A DNA stretch of 64,000 nt from Candidatus Phosphitivorax anaerolimi. Lineage in GTDB: Bacteria; Desulfobacterota; Desulfomonilia; UBA1062. Under the pieces are notes generated by a model. It did not search any database. It was not told the origin of the DNA and was given only the letters and a program-made list of their open reading frames with translations. The translations under genes and the position numbers were made by a program. Of this stretch, positions 18,138-25,506 are shown piece by piece. Location of the stretch: contig MPOS01000032.1 of the NCBI GenBank assembly GCA_001896555.1, positions 98,195 to 162,194 on the forward strand, read 5' to 3'. Numbering within the stretch: the stretch's first letter is position 1; the number at the start of each line of letters is the position of its first letter.

Positions 18138-20641
18138 TTGTCACCCCCTATGACTGCGGGATTTGCCACGAAGTAAGGGCCTTTTGGTCTTCCTCCAGTC
18201 TTCTCCATTCCTATGTCCTTGATGTATCCGCGCTCGATGAGCACCGCTAGGCCGGGTTTGAGTTCTGAAGTGTTCTTGTATCGGCCATCGAGATCACGGA
18301 AGCAGTCCCGAAGAGTGAACTTGTCTCGCTCCTTGCGCTGTATCCAACCAAGGATAGCCAGTGCTACTTCGGTTGCCGGGTCACTGCCCATGGTTGAGAA
18401 CGCCACTTTCGCGTGGTCTGCGAGTAGTGCCGCAAGAGACAAGGCACGACTCATGATTTCATCCGATACAACCAAGGAGCCTGGAAGCCGTGCTTCAATG
18501 CAGTGAAACACTCCAGCCAACCGTGCAGCCTGTCCAGAGAGCTTACCTGCCCAATCCCTGAAGTGCTCAAACTCCCCCCCGGGTCTCATCTGCTCTTCTA
18601 CTACCTGCGCGAATTGAAGCCATAGGGCCTTTGCCGCCGGTGAGAGTGTCAGCTCAAGATTCGTCCCCCGCATATCAAGCAGAGCCTTAATGCGAGTAGT
18701 GTATTCCCTGGTCACACTGTCCGGCATCGGGTCCGGGGATATGTTCCTATACCCAATCTGTGACTCGGAGAAGAAGTACAGGAACCTTGCCAGAAGTCCG
18801 CGGCCACGGAAACCGGGCTTGTCTGCCATCGAAAGAAGCACGTCCGGCTGCGGACAGATGCATACCGCAAGCCTCGGATTGGTCAAGGCGATAGGTTCTC
18901 TGCCGATACGATCAACGCGATAGGACTCTGCGTTGTGGGCTTTCAAAAGCAGGTCAAGGTTCGGGATTCCATTCCTTGAATATCTACCTCCAAAAATATC
19001 AAAAATACCGCCCTCGCTTGAGATGATACCCAGGACCTCGCCCTGTGCCTTTAGTATCCTCGGCAAGCTCTCCGGTGTTGCGTCATCGGCAAGCAACCGA
19101 GGAAGAGCAGGGATATCCTCAAGAGCTACTTCCTGCGCTGCTATATTCTCGATAAGCGTCCTGCGTTCTTCATCCTTAGAAGCTTTTGCAGCCTTGTTCC
19201 TCATACCCTTGATTATCTTTTCTTGGGTTTTTCTCCGGCTCTGTGCTGCCCTTATCTCATCAGCTTTGAATTCTGCCTGCTCGGTCTCCCACTCATGCAG
19301 TGGATTGGTGGCCGTTCCCACCATGCCTGTCTTACGCTCACCGGAAGGCAATGGAGCGAATAGATAGAGATTCGGTGTCTCAACGTGCCCCGGTCCCACA
19401 TGGATGCATTTGACAATGCTGGTTGCCGCCAGAGACAAGGCACCGAGAACTGACGCAAGCGCCATGGGATAAGGGATTTGAATAGAACGTGCAGCTTCCC
19501 GCGTGAAATCACCTGCCCATCCGGGGAGAATGTCATTGGGGATCTCTGGTGCCCTGCAGTCATTCAGAGGCACGAGTTCCATCCACTCTACCGGTGAATC
19601 ACTCCCTGCTGCCGGTAGTCCGTTCCTCGCCAGCAGTTTAATAGGGGTCTTTACTCCGCAATCCGTGCAGTATTTATAACCATTCACCCTGATGTACTTG
19701 CATGTGTGAGGTCCTGCGCTGTTCAGTGCATGAAGGATCTTCTGATCCGTTTCTTTCTTGGAGTATCCTGGATATCTTCGTGATAGTTCATGCACGAGAT
19801 CCGGCCCGCCGGGAGATACCCGCGCCACATTGGACACCATCGCATACCATAGGGGCTCTGACACCTCTTCGGGCTTGTCGCTACACCATTTGATGAAGCT
19901 GCACTCAAAGAGTTTTTCAATATCAAAGTTCTGCCCTCGATTTTCATCCTCCTGATTTTCTGGCACCTCAGGGAGAAAATCAAACTCTTCCAGGTTATAC
20001 CGTGCTCCGGTATTGTTCTTAACTGTTATAGTCCGCGCAGGGTTATATTTATGGTTGAGTGTTCCCGGTATCCTTAGAATGTGAGACGCATCACAGACAC
20101 CGAAATCAGCCTCCAGGAAGAATGCCAGCTTCCTGTTGACAGCCTCAACCATGGGGATGTCCTCTGCACCTGCGGGCTCCTTGAGAAACCAGTAAACATG
20201 GTACCCGCCGCCCGATTCGATGATAACCGAAGGCTTGACCGGAAGCTCGCTGAGAAGCCTATCAGCTTTCTCCCGTGGTGTGTTCTTAAAGTCGATGTCT
20301 GCCCAGACTGCGGGTATGCATGTGATTCCTTCTTTCTTCCCATTACCGTGCCCTCGTGTCGCAACCCCAAAATAGAGATTGTATTCACGGTATTTGTCAA
20401 TGACACCAGACAACCACCTGAAGTTATCTATTGGATAGAATTCGCTCCTGGCCGGTTCGTCTTTGCGAAGTGCTCTCACATTGATAGATCCTTGGCACCC
20501 TTCAAAGAGTGATGAAAGCAGATCTGCTCCGTTGACAGGGCACAAACCTGTTGATAGATAAGCGTTATTCCTGTTTACTGCTTCACACCCCTCGATGCCA
20601 TGCCGGGCTCGGGGTGCGCTGTAGTCAAGGTGACTAATCAT
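18134..20641 (-). CDS. Element replication protein: primase-polymerase-like domain plus DUF3987 helicase-like domain
   Basis: 835 residues. The N-terminal part carries the three motifs of the archaeo-eukaryotic primase (RepB/Prim-Pol) fold: WADIDF (Asp115, Asp117), SGGGYHVYW (143-151, with His148) and VCDASHILRIPGT (Asp184). From about residue 350 it matches the DUF3987 group, with a P-loop-like LPSGERKTG near 433-441. Proteins of this plan replicate plasmids, satellites and prophages. AGGAGGTG lies 6 bases before the ATG, which overlaps the preceding gene. All visible catalytic acids are intact, so the element may replicate on its own once excised. Confidence 0.85.
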   Translation of the reverse strand: MISHLDYSAPRARHGIEGCEAVNRNNAYLSTGLCPVNGADLLSSLFEGCQGSINVRALRKDEPARSEFYPIDNFRWLSGVIDKYREYNLYFGVATRGHGNGKKEGITCIPAVWADIDFKNTPREKADRLLSELPVKPSVIIESGGGYHVYWFLKEPAGAEDIPMVEAVNRKLAFFLEADFGVCDASHILRIPGTLNHKYNPARTITVKNNTGARYNLEEFDFLPEVPENQEDENRGQNFDIEKLFECSFIKWCSDKPEEVSEPLWYAMVSNVARVSPGGPDLVHELSRRYPGYSKKETDQKILHALNSAGPHTCKYIRVNGYKYCTDCGVKTPIKLLARNGLPAAGSDSPVEWMELVPLNDCRAPEIPNDILPGWAGDFTREAARSIQIPYPMALASVLGALSLAATSIVKCIHVGPGHVETPNLYLFAPLPSGERKTGMVGTATNPLHEWETEQAEFKADEIRAAQSRRKTQEKIIKGMRNKAAKASKDEERRTLIENIAAQEVALEDIPALPRLLADDATPESLPRILKAQGEVLGIISSEGGIFDIFGGRYSRNGIPNLDLLLKAHNAESYRVDRIGREPIALTNPRLAVCICPQPDVLLSMADKPGFRGRGLLARFLYFFSESQIGYRNISPDPMPDSVTREYTTRIKALLDMRGTNLELTLSPAAKALWLQFAQVVEEQMRPGGEFEHFRDWAGKLSGQAARLAGVFHCIEARLPGSLVVSDEIMSRALSLAALLADHAKVAFSTMGSDPATEVALAILGWIQRKERDKFTLRDCFRDLDGRYKNTSELKPGLAVLIERGYIKDIGMEKTGGRPKGPYFVANPAVIGGDK

Positions 20642-21027
20642 ATACGCACCTCCTGTTCGGTGTCAGAAACACCCCTGCCGGTGATGTTTTTTTGTGAAAG
20701 AAGGGCATTCTGGTGATTTTCTCTTGCCTGCCTGAAGGGGTGAAGTGGGCAGTCATTACTTGGGCACAGACGAACTTCTGAAGGCTGTACTGCACAGCAC
20801 CACAGACAGTAAGACCGAATCGCCCTGTTTCTGTCTTTCGGATTCTGCTTTCCCCTGCCCATCCTGAAAGGATAGAGGGCACAATCTGTGATGTGGCATT
20901 CGATTACATCCTTCGTGCTCCCGGCTGAACAGTCAAGGCATCTCTCACGGATAGCTTGCCGCCTGTTGAGCTTGACTTTCATTGCGCCTGATTTGTTATG
21001 GATGATCGTTTCCATTGGGTTATGCAT
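20638..21027 (-). CDS. Protein with two tandem Cys modules
   Basis: About 129 residues from the ATG at 21027, which overlaps the preceding HTH gene by 8 bases; ATGs at 21015 and 20982 are alternatives. Two copies of one module are visible: CLDCSAGSTKDVIECHITDC followed by ALYPFRMG, and CLWCCAVQPSEVRLCPSNDC followed by PLHPFRQ. The pattern CxxC...C(x4)C-x-L-x-P-F-R suggests a zinc site per module. Single-module versions are frequent in phages of this group of bacteria, to my knowledge without an assigned function. It overlaps the replication gene by 4 bases, so it is co-translated with it. Confidence 0.7.
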   Translation of the reverse strand: MHNPMETIIHNKSGAMKVKLNRRQAIRERCLDCSAGSTKDVIECHITDCALYPFRMGRGKQNPKDRNRAIRSYCLWCCAVQPSEVRLCPSNDCPLHPFRQARENHQNALLSQKNITGRGVSDTEQEVRI

Positions 21028-21244
21028 CCTTGCGGGTAGGCTTGCCTTCGGGGTCCGTGGCGCAGACGGTAGGTTCATGCCGGTTTCTCTCGATGAAGCC
21101 CTGAAGATCTTCCGTACTGAACAGAACCCGAGTGCCGATTTTGATGTAAGCAACTTCCCCATCCCGCCTCAGGTTGTCGAGCTTCAATGCACTGATTCCA
21201 AGAAATCTTGCTGCCTGCTGTTTTGATAATAGTTTTTCATTCAT
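21020..21244 (-). CDS. Helix-turn-helix excisionase/AlpA-like DNA-binding protein
   Basis: 74 residues: SKQQAARFLGISALKLDNLRRDG is the HTH, VAYIKIGTRVLFSTEDLQGFIE the wing and last helix. AAGGAGA stands 6 bases before the ATG. It is the first gene of the leftward block that runs through the primase to the integrase, so it is a good candidate for the element's switch protein. The region upstream carries two copies of a 13-bp repeat and a palindrome that may be its sites or those of a repressor. Confidence 0.75.
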   Translation of the reverse strand: MNEKLLSKQQAARFLGISALKLDNLRRDGEVAYIKIGTRVLFSTEDLQGFIERNRHEPTVCATDPEGKPTRKDA

Positions 21245-21289
21245 GCTCTATTCTCCTTTGTTCTGTGGTTATGTTTTTCCATCTCTACC

Positions 21290-21369
21290 TATACTGTTGC
21301 ACAACTCACATATCCGGTTATCCTTTCCTCTGGTGTTAAATACTTCTATCCCTGAATATACTGTTGCAC
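21290..21369. repeat. Two direct copies of TATACTGTTGCAC
   Basis: The 13-base word TATACTGTTGCAC occurs at 21290-21302 and again at 21357-21369, 67 bases apart, 46 and 113 bases upstream of the HTH gene start. Placed like operators or iterons; no third copy was seen. Confidence 0.6.
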
Positions 21370-21379
21370 GGGGACATAA

Positions 21380-21395
21380 TTAGTCGATTGACTAA
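21380..21395. promoter_or_regulatory. Palindromic operator candidate
   Basis: TTAGTC-GATT-GACTAA, perfect 6-bp arms around 4 bases, immediately after the second 13-bp repeat. The size and symmetry fit a dimeric repressor site in the promoter of the element's replication block. Confidence 0.45.
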
Positions 21396-21519
21396 TAGTA
21401 AAGCCATTGATTACAGCAGGTTGAAAATTGACATTTTATATTATATTGTAAGTAGTATGGTTTGGGGTAGAAGAGTGGTAAGCATACAATGCAAGCCTAA
21501 TGGATAGAGGGTAAGTGTC

Positions 21520-21630
21520 TTGAGCAACACACCGAACGTTTTTGCCAATGCCGCGCAGCTTGGGCAGTATGGGTTGAAGTCAGACGCATCCACCCCATAC
21601 AGGATAGTGGCAATTCTTTACCTGGAATGA
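21520..21630 (+). CDS. Possible micro-ORF in the control region (36 aa)
   Basis: A TTG at 21520 with GAGGG 8 bases before it opens 36 codons on the plus strand, reading SNTPNVFANAAQLGQYGLKS and so on before a TGA. The composition looks protein-like, but there is no homology I can recall and a frame of this size is expected by chance. It may be a small peptide gene, a gene remnant or nothing. Confidence 0.2.
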   Translation: MSNTPNVFANAAQLGQYGLKSDASTPYRIVAILYLE

Positions 21631-21818
21631 TGTAAAGGGAATGACTACAAGAACAGACCGGCGTACGGACTAGTTCCTAATGGTTCGCCCCACCGGGGTA
21701 CCCTCTGATGGATGGTGGTAGTCGTACGTACGGTAACAGTACTCCCCTTCTCTCTGTACGGGCTCAATCGATTTATAATAGAAAATTATTTCCTTTAAAA
21801 TTCAAAATATTTAATGAA

Positions 21819-22709
21819 TTAATCAATTAACTCGGATGTCGTGGAATGAAGAGATGTAGGCATATTAAGACTCTTGTCTATTGTCATAACCTCTGATTTG
21901 ATAATTAAAAAAGTTTCCGGGTCTACTATATAGTAGCCTTTTATCCTTAGATCTATAAATGGTGCACCATAAATATATAAAGAGGAACTGCAATCAAGTG
22001 TAGCAAGTATACACTTCGTGTTACCGAAGTAGCAGTAGCCTTCAACTATAACACCACAATCCTCCCATTCTAGTTCAATTATTTGGGAAAGATCTTCAAT
22101 AGCCCTTTCTTTTAAGCCCTGATTTATCTTATTACTTATGGTGCGCTTTAAATCTTCCCTATCAATGTAATAAATTCCCAGTGCATCACCCGAGATTATA
22201 GTTTTATCTGATAAAGGTAATATTATACTAGACACAAGGGGTTGAACCGTTTCAATAAATGTCCCGATTGCTTCTTTTGGGAAATTATGCTCCTCCAAAG
22301 CTGGTGAACTCACTTCATGTTCTTTTACACGGCCAAGCTGATCGGTTAATAATCGCATATGTATTAGGGGTGTATGTGAATCAGAATAGTTGAGTTCTTT
22401 TGATGCCAATTTCATCAAATTGATTTCCCAAATCAAGGATTCTCCTAGTCTTTCAACAGTCGTCCTAGAATTTGTATTCGTTACGCATTTCTTGTTGAAA
22501 AATGTTTGGTCAGAGTAATCTTCAAATATTACGTGTGTTTTATAAGAACATGGTTTGTAAAACAGACTAATGGGTATAGTTATAGGTGTAATGTATCCTT
22601 CGTATCTTGGTAAATCTCCTTCCTTCAAGGGTTGCTTTGGATAGGATGAGGTGCAACTTACTATGACTAGTAAATTCATTAGGATAAAAAGATCGTATAG
22701 TTTCTTCAT
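21819..22709 (-). CDS. AT-rich unknown lipoprotein, cargo of the element
   Basis: 296 residues with a lipoprotein signal: MKKLYDLFILMNLLVIVSC, acylated Cys19. The mature part is polar, with four or five Cys residues, including CGVIVEGYCYFGNTKCIL, and no membrane helix or domain I recognise. Base composition is much more AT-rich than the other genes here, a sign of separate origin. It sits between the control region and the right attachment site, the usual place for cargo. Prophage and satellite lipoproteins often block superinfection, but nothing in the sequence proves that role here. Confidence 0.65.
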   Translation of the reverse strand: MKKLYDLFILMNLLVIVSCTSSYPKQPLKEGDLPRYEGYITPITIPISLFYKPCSYKTHVIFEDYSDQTFFNKKCVTNTNSRTTVERLGESLIWEINLMKLASKELNYSDSHTPLIHMRLLTDQLGRVKEHEVSSPALEEHNFPKEAIGTFIETVQPLVSSIILPLSDKTIISGDALGIYYIDREDLKRTISNKINQGLKERAIEDLSQIIELEWEDCGVIVEGYCYFGNTKCILATLDCSSSLYIYGAPFIDLRIKGYYIVDPETFLIIKSEVMTIDKSLNMPTSLHSTTSELID

Positions 22710-23017
22710 CAGATACCTCCTAAATGTTCACATAAGAAGTTACAGAGTGAGTATAATCAATCATAAGCAAATAAACATAAATAATTTATCATGTCAAAAA
22801 TTAGACTAGGTATGACTGAGATAAATAATCCAAGGCATCTAAACATGGGCCATCTTCACATAAAAAAATGTAACCAAATCTGTAACTGCCACGCCCAAAC
22901 ATCATCAAAAAAGACCTAAAATAACCAAACATACAGATTTGAGGGGATAATGGATTCATTACCTATAAAGCAAGGAGGGGACAGGGTTTGATACCCTATC
23001 CCCTTGATATCCGGTAC
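22710..23017. other. AT-rich right end of the element with terminal hairpin
   Basis: Gene-free. Contains the promoter region of the lipoprotein gene and, at 22977-23003, an 11-bp hairpin (GGGGACAGGGT / ACCCTATCCCC, one mismatch, 5-base loop) 14 bases from the right attachment site. The right arm in reverse is GGGGATAGGGT, which also occurs at 16342-16352 in the inverted repeat upstream of int. Confidence 0.45.
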
Positions 23018-23073
23018 GGACTTAGGATCCAGTGGAGCAATCCGTGGGGGTTCGAGTCCCTTCTCTCGCACCA
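23018..23073 (+). repeat. Right attachment site: displaced host 3' half of tRNA-Leu with CCA
   Basis: Repeats 15131-15183 with five mismatches confined to the variable arm, where GGA-GCAA-TCC replaces GGG-GTTT-CCC, still a proper stem. It is followed directly by CCA (23071-23073), so this is a complete tRNA 3' half. It lacks a 5' half and cannot make a tRNA. Confidence 0.9.
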
Positions 23074-23327
23074 ATAAAACATGGTTATTCTTCCCAGAAC
23101 CGATACTCGCTCATGAATATCCTATCATTGCTCCCGTCATCCTGTCTCCGGACGACGACGGCGTTGCCGCTGCCATCCACGGCCACTGAGGCGCACACCT
23201 ATCCTCTCCCCCCGGGCTGATGTTTTTCGAATCGCTCCACCCCCCTTGCCCAGTTGATTAATTTATTTTCCACAGTATAAGAGTATTGAAATATTAAAGA
23301 CTCTTTATTAAAAGACTAGGAGGTCAT

Positions 23328-24509
23328 ATGGAATTGATTCGGACAGTAAGGCCTGTGGCGGCGGTTGCATGCATTCTCTTTTTTCTGTACGCGACCGCGG
23401 TATGTGCGGAAAACCGCACAGGGGCACTAACCGTGAGCCCGTTTTTCGGCAGAGTCCTTTTCGACAACGATCTCGATTACAACAATGATACGATCGTAGG
23501 GCTGGGGCTCGGGTATCATCTTTCTCGAAACTTTGCGGCCGAGCTCTCCTATGGCCGTATCGATTCCACGCGCGATACTCCGGCCGGAAGGGTCGACGGC
23601 CCCGTCGATCTTTACCGTCTCGAGGGGCTCTATCATCTCGATGGTCTGTCGCCATGTGGGAAAACGGTCCCCTATCTTGCGGCAGGCCTGGGCATGATGT
23701 CCTTCGACAGCAGGCCCAGGGGCAGCGGCCGGGACAACGATTTCGCTTTAGACTACGGTATCGGACTCAAGTATTTCGTGAATCCTGACGTGGCTTTTCG
23801 TGCCGATGTCAGGCATGTGATGAACTTCAGGGGAGAGGGAGACACCTCGAATCACAACCTGCTCTACACGTTCGGCCTTGCACTGCTGTTCGGCGGCGAG
23901 AAAAAGGCCGTCGAACCCGGGGCCGCCCCCGTTCTCCCGGCTCCAGTCCCGGCCCCTCCTGCAGACAGCGACAGCGATGGGGTGCCTGACAGCAGGGATG
24001 CGTGCCCGGATACACCCCGAGGCGTCGCCGTGGACCCTGATGGTTGTCCTGTAGACAGCGACGGCGACGGGGTGCCGGACTATCACGATAGGTGTCCCGG
24101 AACACCGGCAGGGACCAAGGTGGACACCAGAGGATGTCCCGTACCGACACAGGCCGAGATTACGGAGCGGGGCACCTACAGCTTTGAGAGCATCTACTTC
24201 GACACCGGCAAATCCGCGATCAAGCCGGAGAGCCATCCGGTGCTCGACGGGGTGGCCAGGTACATGACAGAATATCCCGACATAAGGCTGGAAGTCCAGG
24301 GACATACGGACAACGTCGGCCCGGAGGAATTAAATCAGAGGCTCTCCGAAGCCCGGGCCAATGCGGTGAGATCGTATCTCATCGCCGCCGGCGTGGCTGG
24401 AGACAGGCTCACGGTACGGGGCTACGGCATGTCGATCCCTGTCGCCTCAAACGATACCGTGCAGGGGAGGGCGAAAAACAGGAGGATCGAGTTCGAGCCC
24501 ATTGAATAA
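23328..24509 (+). CDS. OmpA-family outer-membrane protein with calcium-binding type repeats
   Basis: 393 residues: signal peptide (about 1-27), an OmpA-like eight-strand barrel (about 30-195), a Pro-rich hinge, thrombospondin type 3-like repeats (DSDSDGVPDSRDACPDTP and DSDGDGVPDYHDRCPGTP) and a C-terminal OmpA peptidoglycan-binding domain with VQGHTDNVGPEELNQ and RRIEFEP. It links outer membrane and wall. AGGAGG stands 6 bases before the ATG. The gene is alone, with a hairpin after it. Confidence 0.93.
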   Translation: MELIRTVRPVAAVACILFFLYATAVCAENRTGALTVSPFFGRVLFDNDLDYNNDTIVGLGLGYHLSRNFAAELSYGRIDSTRDTPAGRVDGPVDLYRLEGLYHLDGLSPCGKTVPYLAAGLGMMSFDSRPRGSGRDNDFALDYGIGLKYFVNPDVAFRADVRHVMNFRGEGDTSNHNLLYTFGLALLFGGEKKAVEPGAAPVLPAPVPAPPADSDSDGVPDSRDACPDTPRGVAVDPDGCPVDSDGDGVPDYHDRCPGTPAGTKVDTRGCPVPTQAEITERGTYSFESIYFDTGKSAIKPESHPVLDGVARYMTEYPDIRLEVQGHTDNVGPEELNQRLSEARANAVRSYLIAAGVAGDRLTVRGYGMSIPVASNDTVQGRAKNRRIEFEPIE

Positions 24510-24522
24510 CAATCATCTGCAG

Positions 24523-24579
24523 CCGGCCCCTGCTGAACCTTTCGCTGTCGCGGCAGGGACCGGGTTCTTCAACTTTTTT
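24523..24579 (+). terminator. Terminator-like hairpin after the OmpA-family gene
   Basis: CCGGCCCCTGC at 24523-24533 pairs with GCAGGGACCGG at 24553-24563 with one mismatch; a T-rich run with TTTTTT follows at 24573-24578. It starts 13 bases after the stop codon. Confidence 0.45.
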
Positions 24580-24627
24580 CGTTAACACTGGTTCAACGTG
24601 TGACATTACAGGCAAAGGAGATGCAAT

Positions 24628-25068
24628 ATGCTTAAGGAATTCAAAGAATTTGCTATGAAGGGCAACGTGGTGGACATGGCAGTGGGCATTATCATCGGCG
24701 CTGCATTCGGTACGATTGTCAAATCACTTGTGGATGATGTCATCATGCCGCCCATTGGACTGCTGCTTGGCAACGTAGACTTTACCGACCTCTTTCTCGT
24801 GATCAAGCAAGGCAGTGCCGCCGGTCCATATGCCACTCTGGCCCAGGCCAAAGCGGTTGCGGCGGTGACGCTGAACTACGGGCAGTTCATCAATGTGGTG
24901 GTTTCGTTCCTGATCGTGTCTTTTGCCGTGTTCTTTCTCGTCAAAGTAGTCAACGGATTCCGAAAGGCGGCCGAACCCAAGACCAAGGACTGTCCCTACT
25001 GTCTCTCCCCGATTCCCATCAAGGCGGTTCGCTGCGGTCACTGCACATCCGAGCTGCCCCAGAACTGA
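24628..25068 (+). CDS. mscL: Large-conductance mechanosensitive channel MscL with C-terminal zinc-ribbon
   Basis: Emergency osmotic-release channel of the inner membrane. 146 residues: the N-terminal amphipathic helix and first membrane helix FAMKGNVVDMAVGIIIGAAFG, a periplasmic loop, the second helix INVVVSFLIVSFAVFFLV, and then, instead of an ordinary cytoplasmic helix end, a four-cysteine tail CPYCLSPIPIKAVRCGHCTS. The two CxxC pairs suggest a small zinc ribbon. AAAGGAG is 8 bases upstream of the ATG. Confidence 0.95.
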   Translation: MLKEFKEFAMKGNVVDMAVGIIIGAAFGTIVKSLVDDVIMPPIGLLLGNVDFTDLFLVIKQGSAAGPYATLAQAKAVAAVTLNYGQFINVVVSFLIVSFAVFFLVKVVNGFRKAAEPKTKDCPYCLSPIPIKAVRCGHCTSELPQN

Positions 25069-25219
25069 TTCACCGGCAATTCGCCGGCGGGGCGTGCAGG
25101 AGCAGGTTCCAGAATCTGTCAGCGGGGAGGCGAGCCCGGGAGTGCTCACGTCATTCCGGGATTATTCTCTGAGGATTGGGGCGTCTTCTCCTGCACGTTC
25201 TCCTTCATCACATACTTTC

Positions 25220-25249
25220 TTGACATTCCATACGCTCTTCCTATATAGA
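25220..25249 (+). promoter_or_regulatory. Promoter of rpsU-yqeY-mutS2-dnaG-rpoD
   Basis: Perfect TTGACA at 25220-25225, 18 bases, then TATAGA at 25244-25249 (or TATATA with a 16-base spacer). It is about 50 bases upstream of rpsU, with no other gene between. Confidence 0.6.
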
Positions 25250-25302
25250 TTCTATCTCTTGAAAAACCACTTTCACCACAGAGGGGGGGTGTACATAAAC
25301 GA

Positions 25303-25506
25303 ATGCCTGGCATACGAGTTAGGGATACCGAGCCTTTTGAGGGCGCACTCAAACGCTTCAAAAAGCAGGTCGAAAAAGCGGGTGTTCTCTCAGAGGTTCG
25401 CAAGCGCGAATTCTACGAGAAGCCGAGCGTGAAGAAAAAGAGAAAAGCGATCGCTGCTCGCAAAAGAGCCTTAAAGAGAATGCACAAGATGAGGTCATAC
25501 TACTGA
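25303..25506 (+). CDS. rpsU: 30S ribosomal protein S21
   Basis: 67-residue basic protein [20 protein letters not shown]..., the usual S21 start, with the Arg/Lys-rich C terminus [15 protein letters not shown]. It helps base-pairing between mRNA and 16S rRNA at initiation. It is the first gene of the macromolecular-synthesis operon; its TGA overlaps the ATG of yqeY by one base. A run of G's 12 bases ahead is the likely ribosome site. Confidence 0.96.
   Translation: MPGIRVRDTEPFEGALKRFKKQVEKAGVLSEVRKREFYEKPSVKKKRKAIAARKRALKRMHKMRSYY

Larger units (their letters stand above)
21245..21818. other. Noncoding control region of the element
   Basis: 574 bases without a convincing gene, lying upstream of the leftward replication block and downstream of the lipoprotein gene. 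It holds direct repeats (21290-21302, 21357-21369), a palindrome (21380-21395), a 10-bp palindrome CGTACGTACG at 21723-21732, and GTATGGG/CCCATAC arms at 21567-21573 and 21594-21600. Base composition between 21530 and 21760 is balanced, unlike the AT-rich lipoprotein next to it. It could be an origin, a structured RNA or decayed genes. Confidence 0.5.
15131..23070. mobile_element. Integrated 7.9-kb element in tRNA-Leu, satellite-like
   Basis: Bounded by direct repeats of the tRNA-Leu 3' half, 7,887 bases apart, with a tyrosine recombinase gene ending right next to the tRNA. Nearly all genes run leftward in one block: HTH, two-module Cys protein, primase/DUF3987, unknown, HTH, three small unknowns, integrase; an AT-rich lipoprotein gene sits at the right end. 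No capsid, terminase, tail, conjugation or relaxase gene is present. The plan int - small HTH - primase/replication resembles P4-like and phage-inducible satellites of Gram-negative bacteria, but without a packaging gene that remains an inference. Gaps at 16300-16398, 17232-17479 and 22710-23017 hold no convincing gene. Confidence 0.88.

Noticed and set aside
21245..23017. Retron, diversity-generating element or group II intron in the noncoding part of the element
   Set aside because: No reverse transcriptase gene is present anywhere in the window and no domain V-like hairpin was recognised.
23004..23189. Short plus-strand open frame across the right attachment site
   Set aside because: It reads through the tRNA fragment and has no match or ribosome site; the repeat explains the sequence.
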